DNA from: Bacillota bacterium
Lineage (GTDB): Bacteria; Bacillota; Clostridia; Lachnospirales; Lachnospiraceae
NCBI GenBank assembly: GCA_023457255.1
Contig: JAEWMB010000033.1
Coordinates: 197,315 to 261,314 of the forward strand
Length of the DNA: 64,000 bases
Reading direction: 5' to 3'
Shown: positions 36,264 to 46,066 of the stretch, piece by piece
Layout: every line of letters starts with the position of its first letter
Numbering within the stretch: the first letter of the stretch is position 1
Made by a program: the position numbers and the translations under genes
Notes under the pieces: model-generated
What the model saw: the letters and a program-made list of their open reading frames with translations, nothing else
The model's database searches: none
What the model was told of the DNA's origin: nothing

Positions 36264-39200
36264 TCATACCATTTCTATCAGATCTTCTAATTTCTGAAAA
36301 ATTTGAATTATTGTCTTTGCAGCAAGATACAGTTCATTCGTATTGAACTTGCTTTCTATTGCCGCTTCTGTTGATGTTCCTCCGTTATAATCTTCGGCCG
36401 TTTTGTCTAACTGTGATTCCTTAAAAAATTTCCCGCTTTTAAAAAGATAACCCTGTACGTTTTTTGACTTTATTCCAAAATTTATCGAAACAATCGGGAT
36501 ATCCTGATTTTTCAATGCCTCCAGCAGCAATTCCTGATTCTCCTTAAAGTTTTCTAAGGCAGTTCTATCCTCCACCATAATAAAGCATTTGGCATTTTCA
36601 CCATTGGCATAAAACTCTGCCTGGACTGTTCCAAAGGAAGGAGACGGATAAGATATATATACCTTTCCTTCTTCCTTTGCTCCATGAATTACCGTTAAAT
36701 TAATATTTGTAATGGAATCCTCTGTAATTAACGGAATATTGTAATGCTCCTTTTTATTTAAGCCTTGATTTAATTGAATCATGGATTTTAACCGCTTTAA
36801 CTCTAAAATTCCGTTCGCTGTTACATCTGTTTCTAAAAGAGCTTCATCGGATGCTCCCAAAAGGGATTGGTAGAACTCCTCCAAAGAAGATATTAGTTCC
36901 TCTTTATTGTTAAGGGAAGCAACCGGGTCTTTCCTTGTATCTTCTCTGCCTTTCTTTTGAAGCAGCTTTGATGCATTTTGATAAATACTGTCATTCTGAT
37001 TTATAAGCTCTTTTGCAGCAACAATTTGATGGATGCTATTTGGCAAACCATAATCCTTTAGAAAGCGCAGCTCTTCACCGCTGTTATTAGAGAGTTCTCT
37101 TATTTGCTCTAGACGGTTACTTGCATACAGATTAGCTTTTTGTAAAAAATCCTCCTGATTAAGGGTCTCCTCCATAAGTCCCTCATCCCCCTGGATACTC
37201 GGAAGCCGGCCTTGAACTTTTGTCAACGTTTCAGACAATTCCTCTAAGGTACTGTCATAAGCTGAGGAATCCGATAAGGACATCATCTCCTTTAATGTAC
37301 TTGGAGTAATTTCATTTTGTATCTTGCGAACCAGTCGCTCTCCATAGTAAGCCGCATCAATTTGAGCAGTAATCGAATTACTATATCCTGTTGCTTTCAC
37401 TAGACTTCCAAACTCATCGTCAATACGTTCATCTATGATTCCATGTTTTAAGGTGCGGATCGCTGTAAATAGATTTTTAAGGTTTAACTCGCCTCCCGCC
37501 TTAACTACAGCGCCAATTGCAGCACCGTCTGACTTTTGGATCTGATGAAGCAGACGATAGATTCCAATATAAGACTCTCTTTCTGCCGGATCAATTTCTC
37601 CATTTGCTTCAAGCTCTACCAAAAACTTTGCAAATCCGTCTGTACTGTCTGCTCCATTTTCTTTTAAATAATCGTTTAATGTATCAGACAATTCATCAAG
37701 ATTCATGGTAAGCGGGTTAATCCCATCCTTTATTAAGGCTGCCGTAACAGCCGGTTTTAAGCCTTCCATAACTTCTGATACCTTAGCATCATAAGCCTTC
37801 ATCGCTAAAACGTTATCCTGTGTTATTTCTATGCTATTGTATCCCAGAATACGAACAGCCCTCTGATTTGCAGTACTCGGTTCTAGTTGTATCTCTTTTA
37901 AGAGTGAATCTACGGATTCAAATGCTTTTTTAATAGAATCCCCCAGATCTGCCCGCGGTGAAGTCATCAACTGCTCATAGGTGTCCCCTGCATTTTTTAA
38001 CTGACCGCTCTCTTTCATACTGATCTCATATAATCTGCTTAGTGATATCTGCCGTCTGATATCAAAGGAGCTGCTAAGGACCGTTGCCGGCGACTGTTTT
38101 AATGTATCCACTGCAGAGACTGTCTGCTTTAATAAATCAACTTGGGATTGGCTGTCAAAATCAACTTCCTGTCCAAGTTTTTCATAATATTGCGCTTCCA
38201 GTTGTTTTAGTCCTTCCACGACTTTTGATATACTCTCAGTCTCTATCGAAATACCTTTTGCAGACAGCTTTAAGGCTGCTTCTACTGTCAGCTTTAATCG
38301 AATCTCTTCTAGCTGGCGTTTTGCCGTGATGCTGTTTATATCGGCAGCTTCTAAATTATCAATTGCATTCCTGCCGGCTTCTATTTCATCGCTCTGCACC
38401 TGCATTAAAAATTTTAGGCTTAGTTTATCAAAACTTTGGTTATTTTGCTTGCTTAAATAAGTGGTTGCTCTATCTATCGTTTTCTCTGATATTTGATGAG
38501 TAGCCTCAATAAATTCCTTATAGTGACTCTCCTCCATAGATAGGAGCACCCCTTGTCTTGGATCTTTCCCGGCTTTTAGTGCATTGACTGCTCCGGTAAT
38601 TACCATATCATCGTTTAGTTCAGGCGTAATTGAGGACAAGCTCATTTTATATCGAAGGTTTTCCCCTGTTATTGGTAAACTCCGTTCAAACAGCCATTTC
38701 GCCTCTTGTAAGGCCTCTTCCTCTATCGAAATATTTGCATCCTTTAGAATCTGCTTGATAGACCCTGCAAGCTCCTTAAAAGCCTCTTCATTCTCTTGTT
38801 TCCAGGCGATATTTCCACTATGCTCTGCTTTATAGATACTTTCAATGGTTGGCTTTAGGTTATGTTGTATCAGGTAAGCCATCGTATTCTCACTTAGGCC
38901 ATTCCCTGAGGGTGCAAGTTTTATTGCACTAACAATACGCTCCACATTTTCTGCTGTTACAGGTAAATCTGCCTTTAATAAACGGTCTACAATCTGTTTT
39001 GCCACACCCTCATCAAGGATACATGCTCTTGCAATCTTTTCTGCCGTCTCCCTGGTCTTTTTCATTATTTCTGCCTGTGCCTCAAGAGAATCTTCTTTTA
39101 ATACTTTCTGCGACTTAATACGCTCTAAAGCTCTTGCAAGACGCTCCTGTTCAAAATCCTCAATGGTAAACCCCTCTTTAGACAGTTCATGATAATCGTC

Positions 39201-39623
39201 TTCGGTCATACAAGCTGCCGTCTGTCTTAGCTCCTGCTCTTCTTCTTTCACCGAAGTTTCTTCACTCATAAATGTTGTAACCGTTCCTTTTCCTGTATCC
39301 ACCTGAGTAAACAATAGAGTCACCTCTTTTTTGCTCTCCTGTTTTGCTGCACTTCCGACTTCCTTTAGCACAATACCATTCTTCGATACATCCATTATCT
39401 TAAATTTTTTAATTTCGCCTTCCCTGGCATTTGGAACTGCTTCTTTCGAGAACTTGCATTCTCGTCCACTAAAGTTAATGGAAATCTGATCTGAAACATC
39501 AGAGACTATGCCTTCTAATATCTGGCCTACTTCATAAGCCGGATGATTTGAACCCTCTTTGGAAACCATTTCTATCTGATTCTTTTGTTGATTTCCAGCT
39601 GCATAAATCCCATTCATATTCAT
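36264..39623 (-). CDS. Very large FliK-like (DUF6240-type) flagellar protein
   Basis: 1119 residues from ATG at 39623 (GAGGG five bases before; an earlier ATG at 39650 lacks a site). The N-terminus has 'YEVGQILEGIVSDVSDQISINFSGRE' (in part), an S1/OB-like strand set. The bulk is helical and acidic with repeated 'EE..L..A' patterns. The last 180 residues include 'EDRTALENFKENQELLLEAL' and 'IPIVSINFGIKS', the layout of a FliK/Flg_hook C-terminal domain. No signal peptide. Position directly before flagellin supports a flagellar role such as hook-length control. Clostridial homologues carry the label DUF6240 (from memory); function is inferred. Confidence 0.6.
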   Translation of the reverse strand: MNMNGIYAAGNQQKNQIEMVSKEGSNHPAYEVGQILEGIVSDVSDQISINFSGRECKFSKEAVPNAREGEIKKFKIMDVSKNGIVLKEVGSAAKQESKKEVTLLFTQVDTGKGTVTTFMSEETSVKEEEQELRQTAACMTEDDYHELSKEGFTIEDFEQERLARALERIKSQKVLKEDSLEAQAEIMKKTRETAEKIARACILDEGVAKQIVDRLLKADLPVTAENVERIVSAIKLAPSGNGLSENTMAYLIQHNLKPTIESIYKAEHSGNIAWKQENEEAFKELAGSIKQILKDANISIEEEALQEAKWLFERSLPITGENLRYKMSLSSITPELNDDMVITGAVNALKAGKDPRQGVLLSMEESHYKEFIEATHQISEKTIDRATTYLSKQNNQSFDKLSLKFLMQVQSDEIEAGRNAIDNLEAADINSITAKRQLEEIRLKLTVEAALKLSAKGISIETESISKVVEGLKQLEAQYYEKLGQEVDFDSQSQVDLLKQTVSAVDTLKQSPATVLSSSFDIRRQISLSRLYEISMKESGQLKNAGDTYEQLMTSPRADLGDSIKKAFESVDSLLKEIQLEPSTANQRAVRILGYNSIEITQDNVLAMKAYDAKVSEVMEGLKPAVTAALIKDGINPLTMNLDELSDTLNDYLKENGADSTDGFAKFLVELEANGEIDPAERESYIGIYRLLHQIQKSDGAAIGAVVKAGGELNLKNLFTAIRTLKHGIIDERIDDEFGSLVKATGYSNSITAQIDAAYYGERLVRKIQNEITPSTLKEMMSLSDSSAYDSTLEELSETLTKVQGRLPSIQGDEGLMEETLNQEDFLQKANLYASNRLEQIRELSNNSGEELRFLKDYGLPNSIHQIVAAKELINQNDSIYQNASKLLQKKGREDTRKDPVASLNNKEELISSLEEFYQSLLGASDEALLETDVTANGILELKRLKSMIQLNQGLNKKEHYNIPLITEDSITNINLTVIHGAKEEGKVYISYPSPSFGTVQAEFYANGENAKCFIMVEDRTALENFKENQELLLEALKNQDIPIVSINFGIKSKNVQGYLFKSGKFFKESQLDKTAEDYNGGTSTEAAIESKFNTNELYLAAKTIIQIFQKLEDLIEMV

Positions 39624-40004
39624 GATTACCCTCACTTTTTCTCCGCGCATCCGGGGTTTTATATCAAGCGAATCCGTTCACTTGGTGTACCTGTTCGCTT
39701 ACAGCGCAGACACCGAACTTACTGAGTGAGATTATTCTCCCCCAGGTCCGCTTTTAGCAGATTCAAAGTCAATTGATGAAAGTATTTTCTTTTACCTTCA
39801 CTCTGATTTTATTTCTATCAGGCTCTGCTATTATTACTACCATGTATTTCGGATATTTTTATAAAAACTTAACCGGTTCCTTCAAAATTCCCGGAACCGG
39901 GTATGTATCCAAACTATTTAACATACATTAAACTATACGTTCTGACTTTGCAAATATTGTGCTGATACCTAAATTCATAGGCAACAGCAGAATGGGGGAT
40001 TTTT
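39624..40004. other. Divergent intergenic region with hairpins
   Basis: 380 bases between the FliK-like gene (minus) and the DUF885 gene (plus). AAGCGAA (39666-39672) pairs with TTCGCTT (39694-39700); CCGGTTCC (39873-39880) pairs with GGAACCGG (39893-39900). On plus, TTGCAA (39948-39953), 16 bases, TAAATT (39970-39975) is a possible promoter of the DUF885 gene. No clear SigD promoter or known riboswitch was recognised. Confidence 0.4.
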
Positions 40005-41768
40005 ATGAAGAAATTGAAGAGATTAACTGCCTTATTCCTAAGCCTTATTTTTATAATAAGTTTGATTGGATGCAAGGAAAAGACACAAGAAGACATACAG
40101 AAAAATTATCAAACTTATCTTGATCGGCTGTTTCGAGATGAGGTTACCAGCGATTCATTATCACTCCATTATACTTTGGCACATCCGGAGAATTACGGTA
40201 TAAAAGACATGAAACCAACTCTTGGTACATTCTCTGTAGAACAAATGAAGAAAAATATGATAGATGCTGAAAATAATAGAAATAAATTAAAAGAATTTAA
40301 TTACGATTGGTTGACAAAGGAAGACCAAATCACTTATGAAATTCTTGATGATGTATTTTCAAAAAGCCTTGCCATAGGCGCTTATCCATATCTGGTGGAA
40401 CAGCTTGGTCCATCCACAGGCCTTCAGGCACAATTACCAATTTTATTTGCGGAATATACCTTTTATTCCAAAAATGATATTGCTGCTTACATAAAACTCC
40501 TAAATTGCGTAGAAGAATATTTTTTATGTATTGAAGAGTTTGAGAAAGAGAAATCTCAAAAGGGATATTTTATGACAGATGAAATTGCAGATGATATCAT
40601 CGCTCAGTGTCAGGACTTTATTAAAAATCCTGAGGAAAACTTTTTAATCGAATCCTTTCGAGAAAGAATTGAGATAGTCTCCGATTTAACCGAGGAGGAA
40701 AAAACCGAATTTGAGGAAAAGAATAAAATCGCAATCCTGACTTCCGTACTTCCTGCTTATGAAAGCTTAATTGATACATTAATTTCCTTAAAAGGCAGTT
40801 CAAAAAACGCAAACGGTCTTTGTGGGTTTGAAGGGGGAAAAGAGTATTATGAACTAAAAGCCCAGTTATCTACAGGTTCGTCCAAAACAGTTCCGGAGAT
40901 GAAAAAGAGCCTAAAAGCCTTGCTGAATCGTAGCTTATCTACTATTACAACTTTAAGCATCAAAGACCCGACTCTTTACGATCAGTACCAAAATATAACC
41001 TTCCCGGAAACAGAACCAAATGCAACTATGGAATATCTTGCGACTCAAATCACAAAGGACTTTCCGGTACTTGACAGTGTAAATTATACGGTGAAGTACG
41101 TTCCGGATTCCTTGAAAGACCATCTTAGTCCTGCAATGTATCTAATACCGCCGATTGACTTTTATACGGAAAACAGTATCTATATCAATGACAATCCAAT
41201 CTTTGATATGACAAAACTATTTCCAACGATAGCTCATGAAGGTTACCCGGGACATCTTTATCAAAATGTATACTTTAGAAAACTTAACAAACATCCAATA
41301 CGAAGCGTTGTAGATATCACCGGTTACGATGAGGGCTGGGCTACTTATGTGGAATGTTATTCTTATGGTATGGCGGGCTTAAGCCAAAACCTTGCCGATT
41401 TCCTAAAAGCAAACATGATTGCTGTGCATTGTTTATACTCACTTACGGATATAGGTGTACACTATGACGGATGGACCAAGGAAGAAACTATAGATTTTTG
41501 GAGTAATTACGTATCCTCTTCGGATGATGCAGAAAATATCTATAATTCCATTCTTGGTGAGCCGGGTATCTATCTTCCATACTGTGTAGGCTACATCGAA
41601 ATTATGGAGCTGAAAATTCTTGCTAAGTCTACTTTGCAGGAAAACTTCCGCCTGAAAGACTTTCATACCTTCTTATTGGATTTTGGGCCGGCACCCTATG
41701 ATGTTATCGAAAAATATATGAAACACTGGCTAACAGAAAAGACTGAATCCAACTCAGCAAAAAAATAA
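40005..41768 (+). CDS. DUF885-family lipoprotein, putative metallopeptidase
   Basis: 587 residues. Lipoprotein signal peptide with lipobox 'IISLIGCKEK' (Cys23). The DUF885 signature is present in the C-terminal half: 'FPTIAHEGYPGHLYQ', an HE-x5-H-like zinc motif, followed about 30 residues later by 'GYDEGWATYVECYSYGM' with the likely third ligand Glu. Family members are annotated as uncharacterised, possibly carboxypeptidase-like, enzymes. Length agrees with the family. Anchored outside the membrane. Preceded by GGGGGA at nine bases. Single gene with a bidirectional terminator downstream. Peptidase activity is inference from the motif. Confidence 0.8.
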   Translation: MKKLKRLTALFLSLIFIISLIGCKEKTQEDIQKNYQTYLDRLFRDEVTSDSLSLHYTLAHPENYGIKDMKPTLGTFSVEQMKKNMIDAENNRNKLKEFNYDWLTKEDQITYEILDDVFSKSLAIGAYPYLVEQLGPSTGLQAQLPILFAEYTFYSKNDIAAYIKLLNCVEEYFLCIEEFEKEKSQKGYFMTDEIADDIIAQCQDFIKNPEENFLIESFRERIEIVSDLTEEEKTEFEEKNKIAILTSVLPAYESLIDTLISLKGSSKNANGLCGFEGGKEYYELKAQLSTGSSKTVPEMKKSLKALLNRSLSTITTLSIKDPTLYDQYQNITFPETEPNATMEYLATQITKDFPVLDSVNYTVKYVPDSLKDHLSPAMYLIPPIDFYTENSIYINDNPIFDMTKLFPTIAHEGYPGHLYQNVYFRKLNKHPIRSVVDITGYDEGWATYVECYSYGMAGLSQNLADFLKANMIAVHCLYSLTDIGVHYDGWTKEETIDFWSNYVSSSDDAENIYNSILGEPGIYLPYCVGYIEIMELKILAKSTLQENFRLKDFHTFLLDFGPAPYDVIEKYMKHWLTEKTESNSAKK

Positions 41769-41840
41769 ACTTCCATTCCTCCAAAGCCAAATATAGTAGC
41801 CGGCATAAATTTAGGAAAAGACCTCAGCTACAAAATAAGA

Positions 41841-41894
41841 GCAAGAGATAGGAAAGCTTCCGGCAATAACCGAAGACTTCTTCTATTCTCTTGC
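41841..41894. terminator. Bidirectional terminator between convergent genes
   Basis: GCAAGAGATAGGAAAG (41841-41856) pairs, with one bulge, with CTTCTTCTATTCTCTTGC (ending 41894). T-rich on the plus side (TTTCCTTAT). It separates the DUF885 gene from the converging esterase gene. Confidence 0.6.
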
Positions 41895-41996
41895 TTTCCT
41901 TATAGCCCTGTCATTGAATTTATTTCTAACTTATATGACTGGATTTATTGTTAAGCTATGTTACTGAAAAAGTTTCTAAATTATGCAATCGAAACA

Positions 41997-43562
41997 TTAT
42001 AAAACAGTAGTATGAAAGGTACTAAGAGGAATTCCAGTTTGCCCGAAAATAGTAACCGGGCTGAAATTATGATAAGCATATCGAAGGTAACGCGGTAAGA
42101 TAACCTGCTCCGACATTACAACAATACAATTGCCCTCAATCTGTATTGTTGCAGAATGAAAAACTCCATCCTCTCCGGCTATTTCAAACCCGGATTCCGA
42201 TATTTCGTCTCCCGTTTCTTTGGATACATAACGCTCCCTGCTTTTTTCAAATGCTTGGTCTTCTTTATAACAGAGCACGCCTTGTGTATCTTTAAGATAT
42301 AATAATACCTTATTCCCGGAGCGAATTGCATATTGAAGGCTAGGCGCTTCCGGGTTTAAGTTTTTATGATAAACCTTCGCTAGAGCATGAGACGCTAATC
42401 TTTCCCCTGCAACCAATTTATTCTTTGGATGAATATCATCAAACTCTCCTGCCTCTAATATTACTGCCATCGAAGTATTTTTAACCGTTTGATAAACCTC
42501 ATTTTGCTGTTCCCTTAGCACTGCCCAATTCCCTCGGTCTTTCTCTTCTCTGCCTATATACATCGGGAGTTGTACAAATAAAAATGGTAAGCTTAGATTA
42601 TCCCAGTCCATTCTCCACTGTAAAATTAATTGTCTTAAAAGTTTTGCATAGGTACCTGCCCTATGGTCATCACTTTCTCCCTGATAGTAAAGAAACCCCC
42701 TTATTGTATATGGGCAAACACGCTTAAGCATCGTTTCATACAATCCGCTTGCCCGGTAAGGCGAGCGTGGGCCAAGCGGCTCCGGCCAGCGACAGGGACC
42801 TGCTATTTTCTGCACTTCCGACCATAGGATATCGGGATTATTTTTATATACTTCATCGACTCTCTTATTCCAGGCTGCTTCATATTCTCTGTACTCAGAA
42901 AGTTCTTTTAAATACTCTTCTTTAGTCCGGTTCCTGCATGCTTTTTCATAATCCTCCAGATAAGCTGAGGTATCGGAGTCTTTCCCTAGTATTTCTTTTC
43001 CAATCCAGCAGGAAGCGGAAGTTCCTCCATAGTTACAGCCAATAATCCCAACCGCTACCGAAAGTTCTGCTCGTAACCTCTTAGCAAAATAATAACCAAC
43101 TGCAGACCAGGTACCAAAACTGTCTTCTGTCTCATACTGCCAATGATTCTTATCTTCCTTTTCATAAAAATCTTCCTCCATGCAGGCGGCTCGATTCACT
43201 TGGTAAAACCGCAGTAAGGGGTCTTTTTCATTGCTAAGCTCCTCGTGCCCGGTACTGCAGTGTCTAAGTTCGAATTCCATATTGGATTGCCCCCCGGCAA
43301 GCCAAACCTCCCCCAGATAGACATCCTCGTATGTGATTGTCTCCTCTTTCGCAGCAATTTTCATCTGATATGGTCCTCCGGCTGGTTTTGGAGGCAGCAA
43401 TACTTTCCACTCCCCAGCCCTGCTGTCAGTTATGACTTCCATATCCCCTAAGCTTACAGTAATTGTTTGAACTCCTTCACAGGTTCCAAACACACAGATA
43501 GGGACCTCCCGCTGCAATATCATTCCGTCACTAAAAATAGCTGCTGTTCTTAAATGTCCCAT
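41997..43562 (-). CDS. Sialate O-acetylesterase-like SGNH esterase
   Basis: 521 residues. SGNH blocks: 'GEVWLAGGQSNMEFEL' with the nucleophile Ser, 'GIIGCNYGGTSASCWIG' (oxyanion Gly), 'YYQGESDDHR', and 'FDDIHPKNK' with the Asp-x-x-His pair. This order is that of the sialate O-acetylesterase family, which in gut and soil clostridia also contains acetyl-xylan and other carbohydrate esterases. No signal peptide, so probably cytoplasmic. Start ATG follows GGAGGTGGAGAAG. A cre-like sequence lies 30 bases before the start (43594-43608), suggesting catabolite control. Real substrate unknown. Confidence 0.8.
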   Translation of the reverse strand: MGHLRTAAIFSDGMILQREVPICVFGTCEGVQTITVSLGDMEVITDSRAGEWKVLLPPKPAGGPYQMKIAAKEETITYEDVYLGEVWLAGGQSNMEFELRHCSTGHEELSNEKDPLLRFYQVNRAACMEEDFYEKEDKNHWQYETEDSFGTWSAVGYYFAKRLRAELSVAVGIIGCNYGGTSASCWIGKEILGKDSDTSAYLEDYEKACRNRTKEEYLKELSEYREYEAAWNKRVDEVYKNNPDILWSEVQKIAGPCRWPEPLGPRSPYRASGLYETMLKRVCPYTIRGFLYYQGESDDHRAGTYAKLLRQLILQWRMDWDNLSLPFLFVQLPMYIGREEKDRGNWAVLREQQNEVYQTVKNTSMAVILEAGEFDDIHPKNKLVAGERLASHALAKVYHKNLNPEAPSLQYAIRSGNKVLLYLKDTQGVLCYKEDQAFEKSRERYVSKETGDEISESGFEIAGEDGVFHSATIQIEGNCIVVMSEQVILPRYLRYAYHNFSPVTIFGQTGIPLSTFHTTVL

Positions 43563-43593
43563 TCTTCTCCACCTCCGATTGCTTTTATGTTTA

Positions 43594-43608
43594 TTGTAAA
43601 CGAAATCC
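43594..43608. promoter_or_regulatory. Possible cre (CcpA) site
   Basis: TTGTAAACGAAATCC matches the cre pattern WTGNAANCGNWNNCW except at the last base. Located in the leader of the esterase gene on minus and upstream of pckA on plus. Confidence 0.3.
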
Positions 43609-43803
43609 TTTCACCTGTAGATTGACTATCTTATTCTTTTTTTGTCATAAATCATTCAGTAATGTATTGTGATTATCTAACCGATGTTTTCTGACTTGTT
43701 ACCGTTTTAACATGCCAAATACTAACATTAAGCTTATCTTTATAAATATATTTCATATATTTTGGTTTCTTCTTACAAATCCATCAAATATTATTTGTAA
43801 ATA

Positions 43804-43832
43804 TTGACATTTACACGCAATAATCCTATACT
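43804..43832 (+). promoter_or_regulatory. pckA promoter
   Basis: TTGACA (43804-43809), 17 bases, TATACT (43827-43832). The transcript would have a leader of about 150 bases. Confidence 0.8.
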
Positions 43833-43868
43833 TAAGTTGGTATAAATTTGATAATACCATCACAATAG

Positions 43869-43950
43869 CATGCCCATGGCATGAATATCCCGCTTCATGA
43901 GCAACCCTATTGTTACGTTCGACCAGTTTATTTTCAGCAAAGCTGAAAAT
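43869..43950 (+). promoter_or_regulatory. Two hairpins in the pckA leader
   Basis: CATGCC-CAT-GGCATG (43869-43883) and ATTTTCAGC-AAA-GCTGAAAAT (43930-43950), both perfect. Neither is followed by a T run. Position between promoter and start codon suggests a control or stability role. Confidence 0.45.
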
Positions 43951-43988
43951 ATAGTGGATAGATCATAATTCATAGGAGGAAAACAATC

Positions 43989-45656
43989 ATGTCAACAAAA
44001 GCGTACTACAAGCGCAATGAAATCGGTGCCGGAAAACCAGGATTTTCAAGAACTCGCTCTATTATTGAAGCCGCTTTTTATGGCAACAATATTGTGAAAG
44101 TTAACACCCTAAAGGAGGCATACGAGCTTGCCAAACATTCTCCTGGCACTGTGGTAACCGATATGCCGGTCTTCAAAGGAGAGGAGTTCGGTCTTGAAAA
44201 AGATGCAAAAGTTCTCTTATTTAATGACGGTTCTATTACAGGGCGTTATGCTGCTGCAAGAAGAATCGCCGGTGAACCAAATGTCGATTGTGCAGAATTA
44301 GACAAAATCATAATGGATGCTGTCTATGACACCAGGTGGAGTACTATGTACCATGCCGAGGTATTCATAGGTTTAGACCCGGAATTTATGGTAAAGGCTC
44401 ATCTGCTAATCCCGGAAGGCGAAGAGAATATTATGTACTCCTGGATGTTAAACTTCCAATACATGTCGGATGAATATGTAAAAATGTACAAAACTTCTAA
44501 ACCAATCGGAAAAGAACCTGACATCTATATTTTTTCAAACCCACAATGGTGCGGAACAACTAATCCTAACTATGACCCTAAATGCCTGTGTTATTTTAAC
44601 ACCGCGGAAAACTGTGCCGCTATCTTAGGTATGAGATACTTTGGAGAACATAAAAAAGGTACTCTTACGATTGGCTGGGCAATAGCTAACCGTAATGGAT
44701 ATGCTTCTTGCCACGGTGGACAAAAAAGATACAATCTTCCTAATAACAAATCTTATGTTGCATCTGTATTCGGTCTCTCCGGTTCAGGCAAATCTACTAT
44801 TACTCATGCGAAACATGACGGTAAATATGATGTAACCGTACTTCATGATGACGCTTTTATCATCAATACAGAGACCGGAGCCTCTATTGCAATGGAACCT
44901 ACTTATTTCGATAAAACCGCTGACTACCCTACATACTGTGAAGATAATAAATATTTATTAACAGCTCAGAACTGCTCTGCCACCATTGACGAGAATAGTA
45001 ACGTCGTTTTGGTTACTGAGGATATCCGTAATGGAAATGGCCGTGCCATAAAATCAAAATTATGGTCACCGAACCGCGTGGATAAAATTGAAGAGCCAGT
45101 AAACGCTATCTTTTGGATTATGAAAGATCCTACCATTCCGCCAATTGTGAAATTAAAAGGTGCTTCACTTGCTTCCGTTATGGGGGCAACCTTAGCAACA
45201 AAAAGATCTACTGCGGAAAGACTAGCAAAAGGTGTAGATCCTAATGCATTAGTAGTAGAACCATATGCGAACCCTTTTAGAACTTATCCTCTGGCACACG
45301 ATTATAATAAGTTTAAAACATTAGTAGCAGAAAAAAATGTAGATTGCTATATTATCAATACCGGTGACTTCATGGGTAAGAAAGTAAAGCCTGCGGATAC
45401 CCTTGGCGTTATTGAAGCTGTCATAGAGGGAAGTGCAGATTTTAAACAATGGGGTCCTTTTAAAGACATTGAACTATTTGAGTGGGACGGATTTATTCCA
45501 AATCTAGATGACCCTGAATACAAAGTTCAGTTAAAAGCCAGAATGCAAGACCGGGTTAAATTTGTTGAAAGCAGAGAAACTTTTAAGGGAGGTTATGATA
45601 GACTTCCGCCGGACGCTCTTTTGGCTCTTAAGAAGGTTATCGCTGAATTAGACTAA
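43989..45656 (+). CDS. pckA: Phosphoenolpyruvate carboxykinase (ATP)
   Basis: 555 residues. P-loop 'VFGLSGSGKSTITHA', preceded by 'NRNGYASCHGGQKRYN' and followed by 'HDDAFIINTETGA', the kinase-2 and metal-binding region of the ATP-dependent enzyme; 'PYANPFRTYPLAHDYN' near the C-terminus. In fermenting clostridia it often runs toward oxaloacetate with ATP formation, or in gluconeogenesis. The sequence is diverged from the E. coli type and has the clostridial N-terminus. AGGAGG nine bases before ATG; strong promoter and structured leader upstream. Citrate synthase at 16 kb uses its oxaloacetate product. Confidence 0.92.
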   Translation: MSTKAYYKRNEIGAGKPGFSRTRSIIEAAFYGNNIVKVNTLKEAYELAKHSPGTVVTDMPVFKGEEFGLEKDAKVLLFNDGSITGRYAAARRIAGEPNVDCAELDKIIMDAVYDTRWSTMYHAEVFIGLDPEFMVKAHLLIPEGEENIMYSWMLNFQYMSDEYVKMYKTSKPIGKEPDIYIFSNPQWCGTTNPNYDPKCLCYFNTAENCAAILGMRYFGEHKKGTLTIGWAIANRNGYASCHGGQKRYNLPNNKSYVASVFGLSGSGKSTITHAKHDGKYDVTVLHDDAFIINTETGASIAMEPTYFDKTADYPTYCEDNKYLLTAQNCSATIDENSNVVLVTEDIRNGNGRAIKSKLWSPNRVDKIEEPVNAIFWIMKDPTIPPIVKLKGASLASVMGATLATKRSTAERLAKGVDPNALVVEPYANPFRTYPLAHDYNKFKTLVAEKNVDCYIINTGDFMGKKVKPADTLGVIEAVIEGSADFKQWGPFKDIELFEWDGFIPNLDDPEYKVQLKARMQDRVKFVESRETFKGGYDRLPPDALLALKKVIAELD

Positions 45657-45720
45657 TGCTTTACTCTAATTTCTTTTACCATAGATAGCGTCCATACCGG
45701 ACGCATAAAATACAAGCAAG

Positions 45721-45752
45721 GAACGCACGGTCATGCTTATGGCAGTGCGTTC
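45721..45752 (+). terminator. pckA terminator
   Basis: GAACGCAC (45721-45728) pairs with GTGCGTTC (45745-45752), followed by TTTGTTTGCATTTTTATT. Confidence 0.75.
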
Positions 45753-45897
45753 TTTGTTTGCATTTTTATTATATGAAAATATGTTTTATAAAGTCTTTGT
45801 ATTGCCCTATAAGATGGCTTATTTTATCCTATTGTTGCCCTCTTATGAAGTCGACAAAACGATACAAGAAAGAGCAAGATTGCAATATCTATTTTTC

Positions 45898-45920
45898 CTT
45901 GTATTGTGCTAAGATACAAG
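45898..45920 (+). promoter_or_regulatory. Inverted repeat upstream of the GH94 gene, possible operator
   Basis: CTTGTAT (45898-45904), nine bases, ATACAAG (45914-45920). A further ATACAAG half site occurs at 45862-45868. A weak promoter (TTGCTT-17-TAAGAG, 45968-45996) follows. The remaining bases of 45753-46066 show no gene. Confidence 0.4.
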
Positions 45921-46066
45921 TAGGGTAATAGAAGTATTATAATTAGAGAAGATAAACTTTTATACCTTTGCTTTCATTGAATCCTATTGGTAAGAGATTT
46001 GCTTGCTTTTAAATTCTCTCCGGTTTATCTTCTCGCTTGTTATCAAAATCCTTAAAGGAGGCATGT

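Noticed and set aside
39651..39960. c-di-GMP riboswitch or SigD promoter before the flagellar genes
   Set aside because: Neither the conserved c-di-GMP aptamer bases nor a TAAA-N15-GCCGATAA type promoter was found.
39914..40096. Minus-strand ORF of 60 codons upstream of the DUF885 gene
   Set aside because: Mostly antisense to the signal peptide of the DUF885 lipoprotein; no ribosome site.
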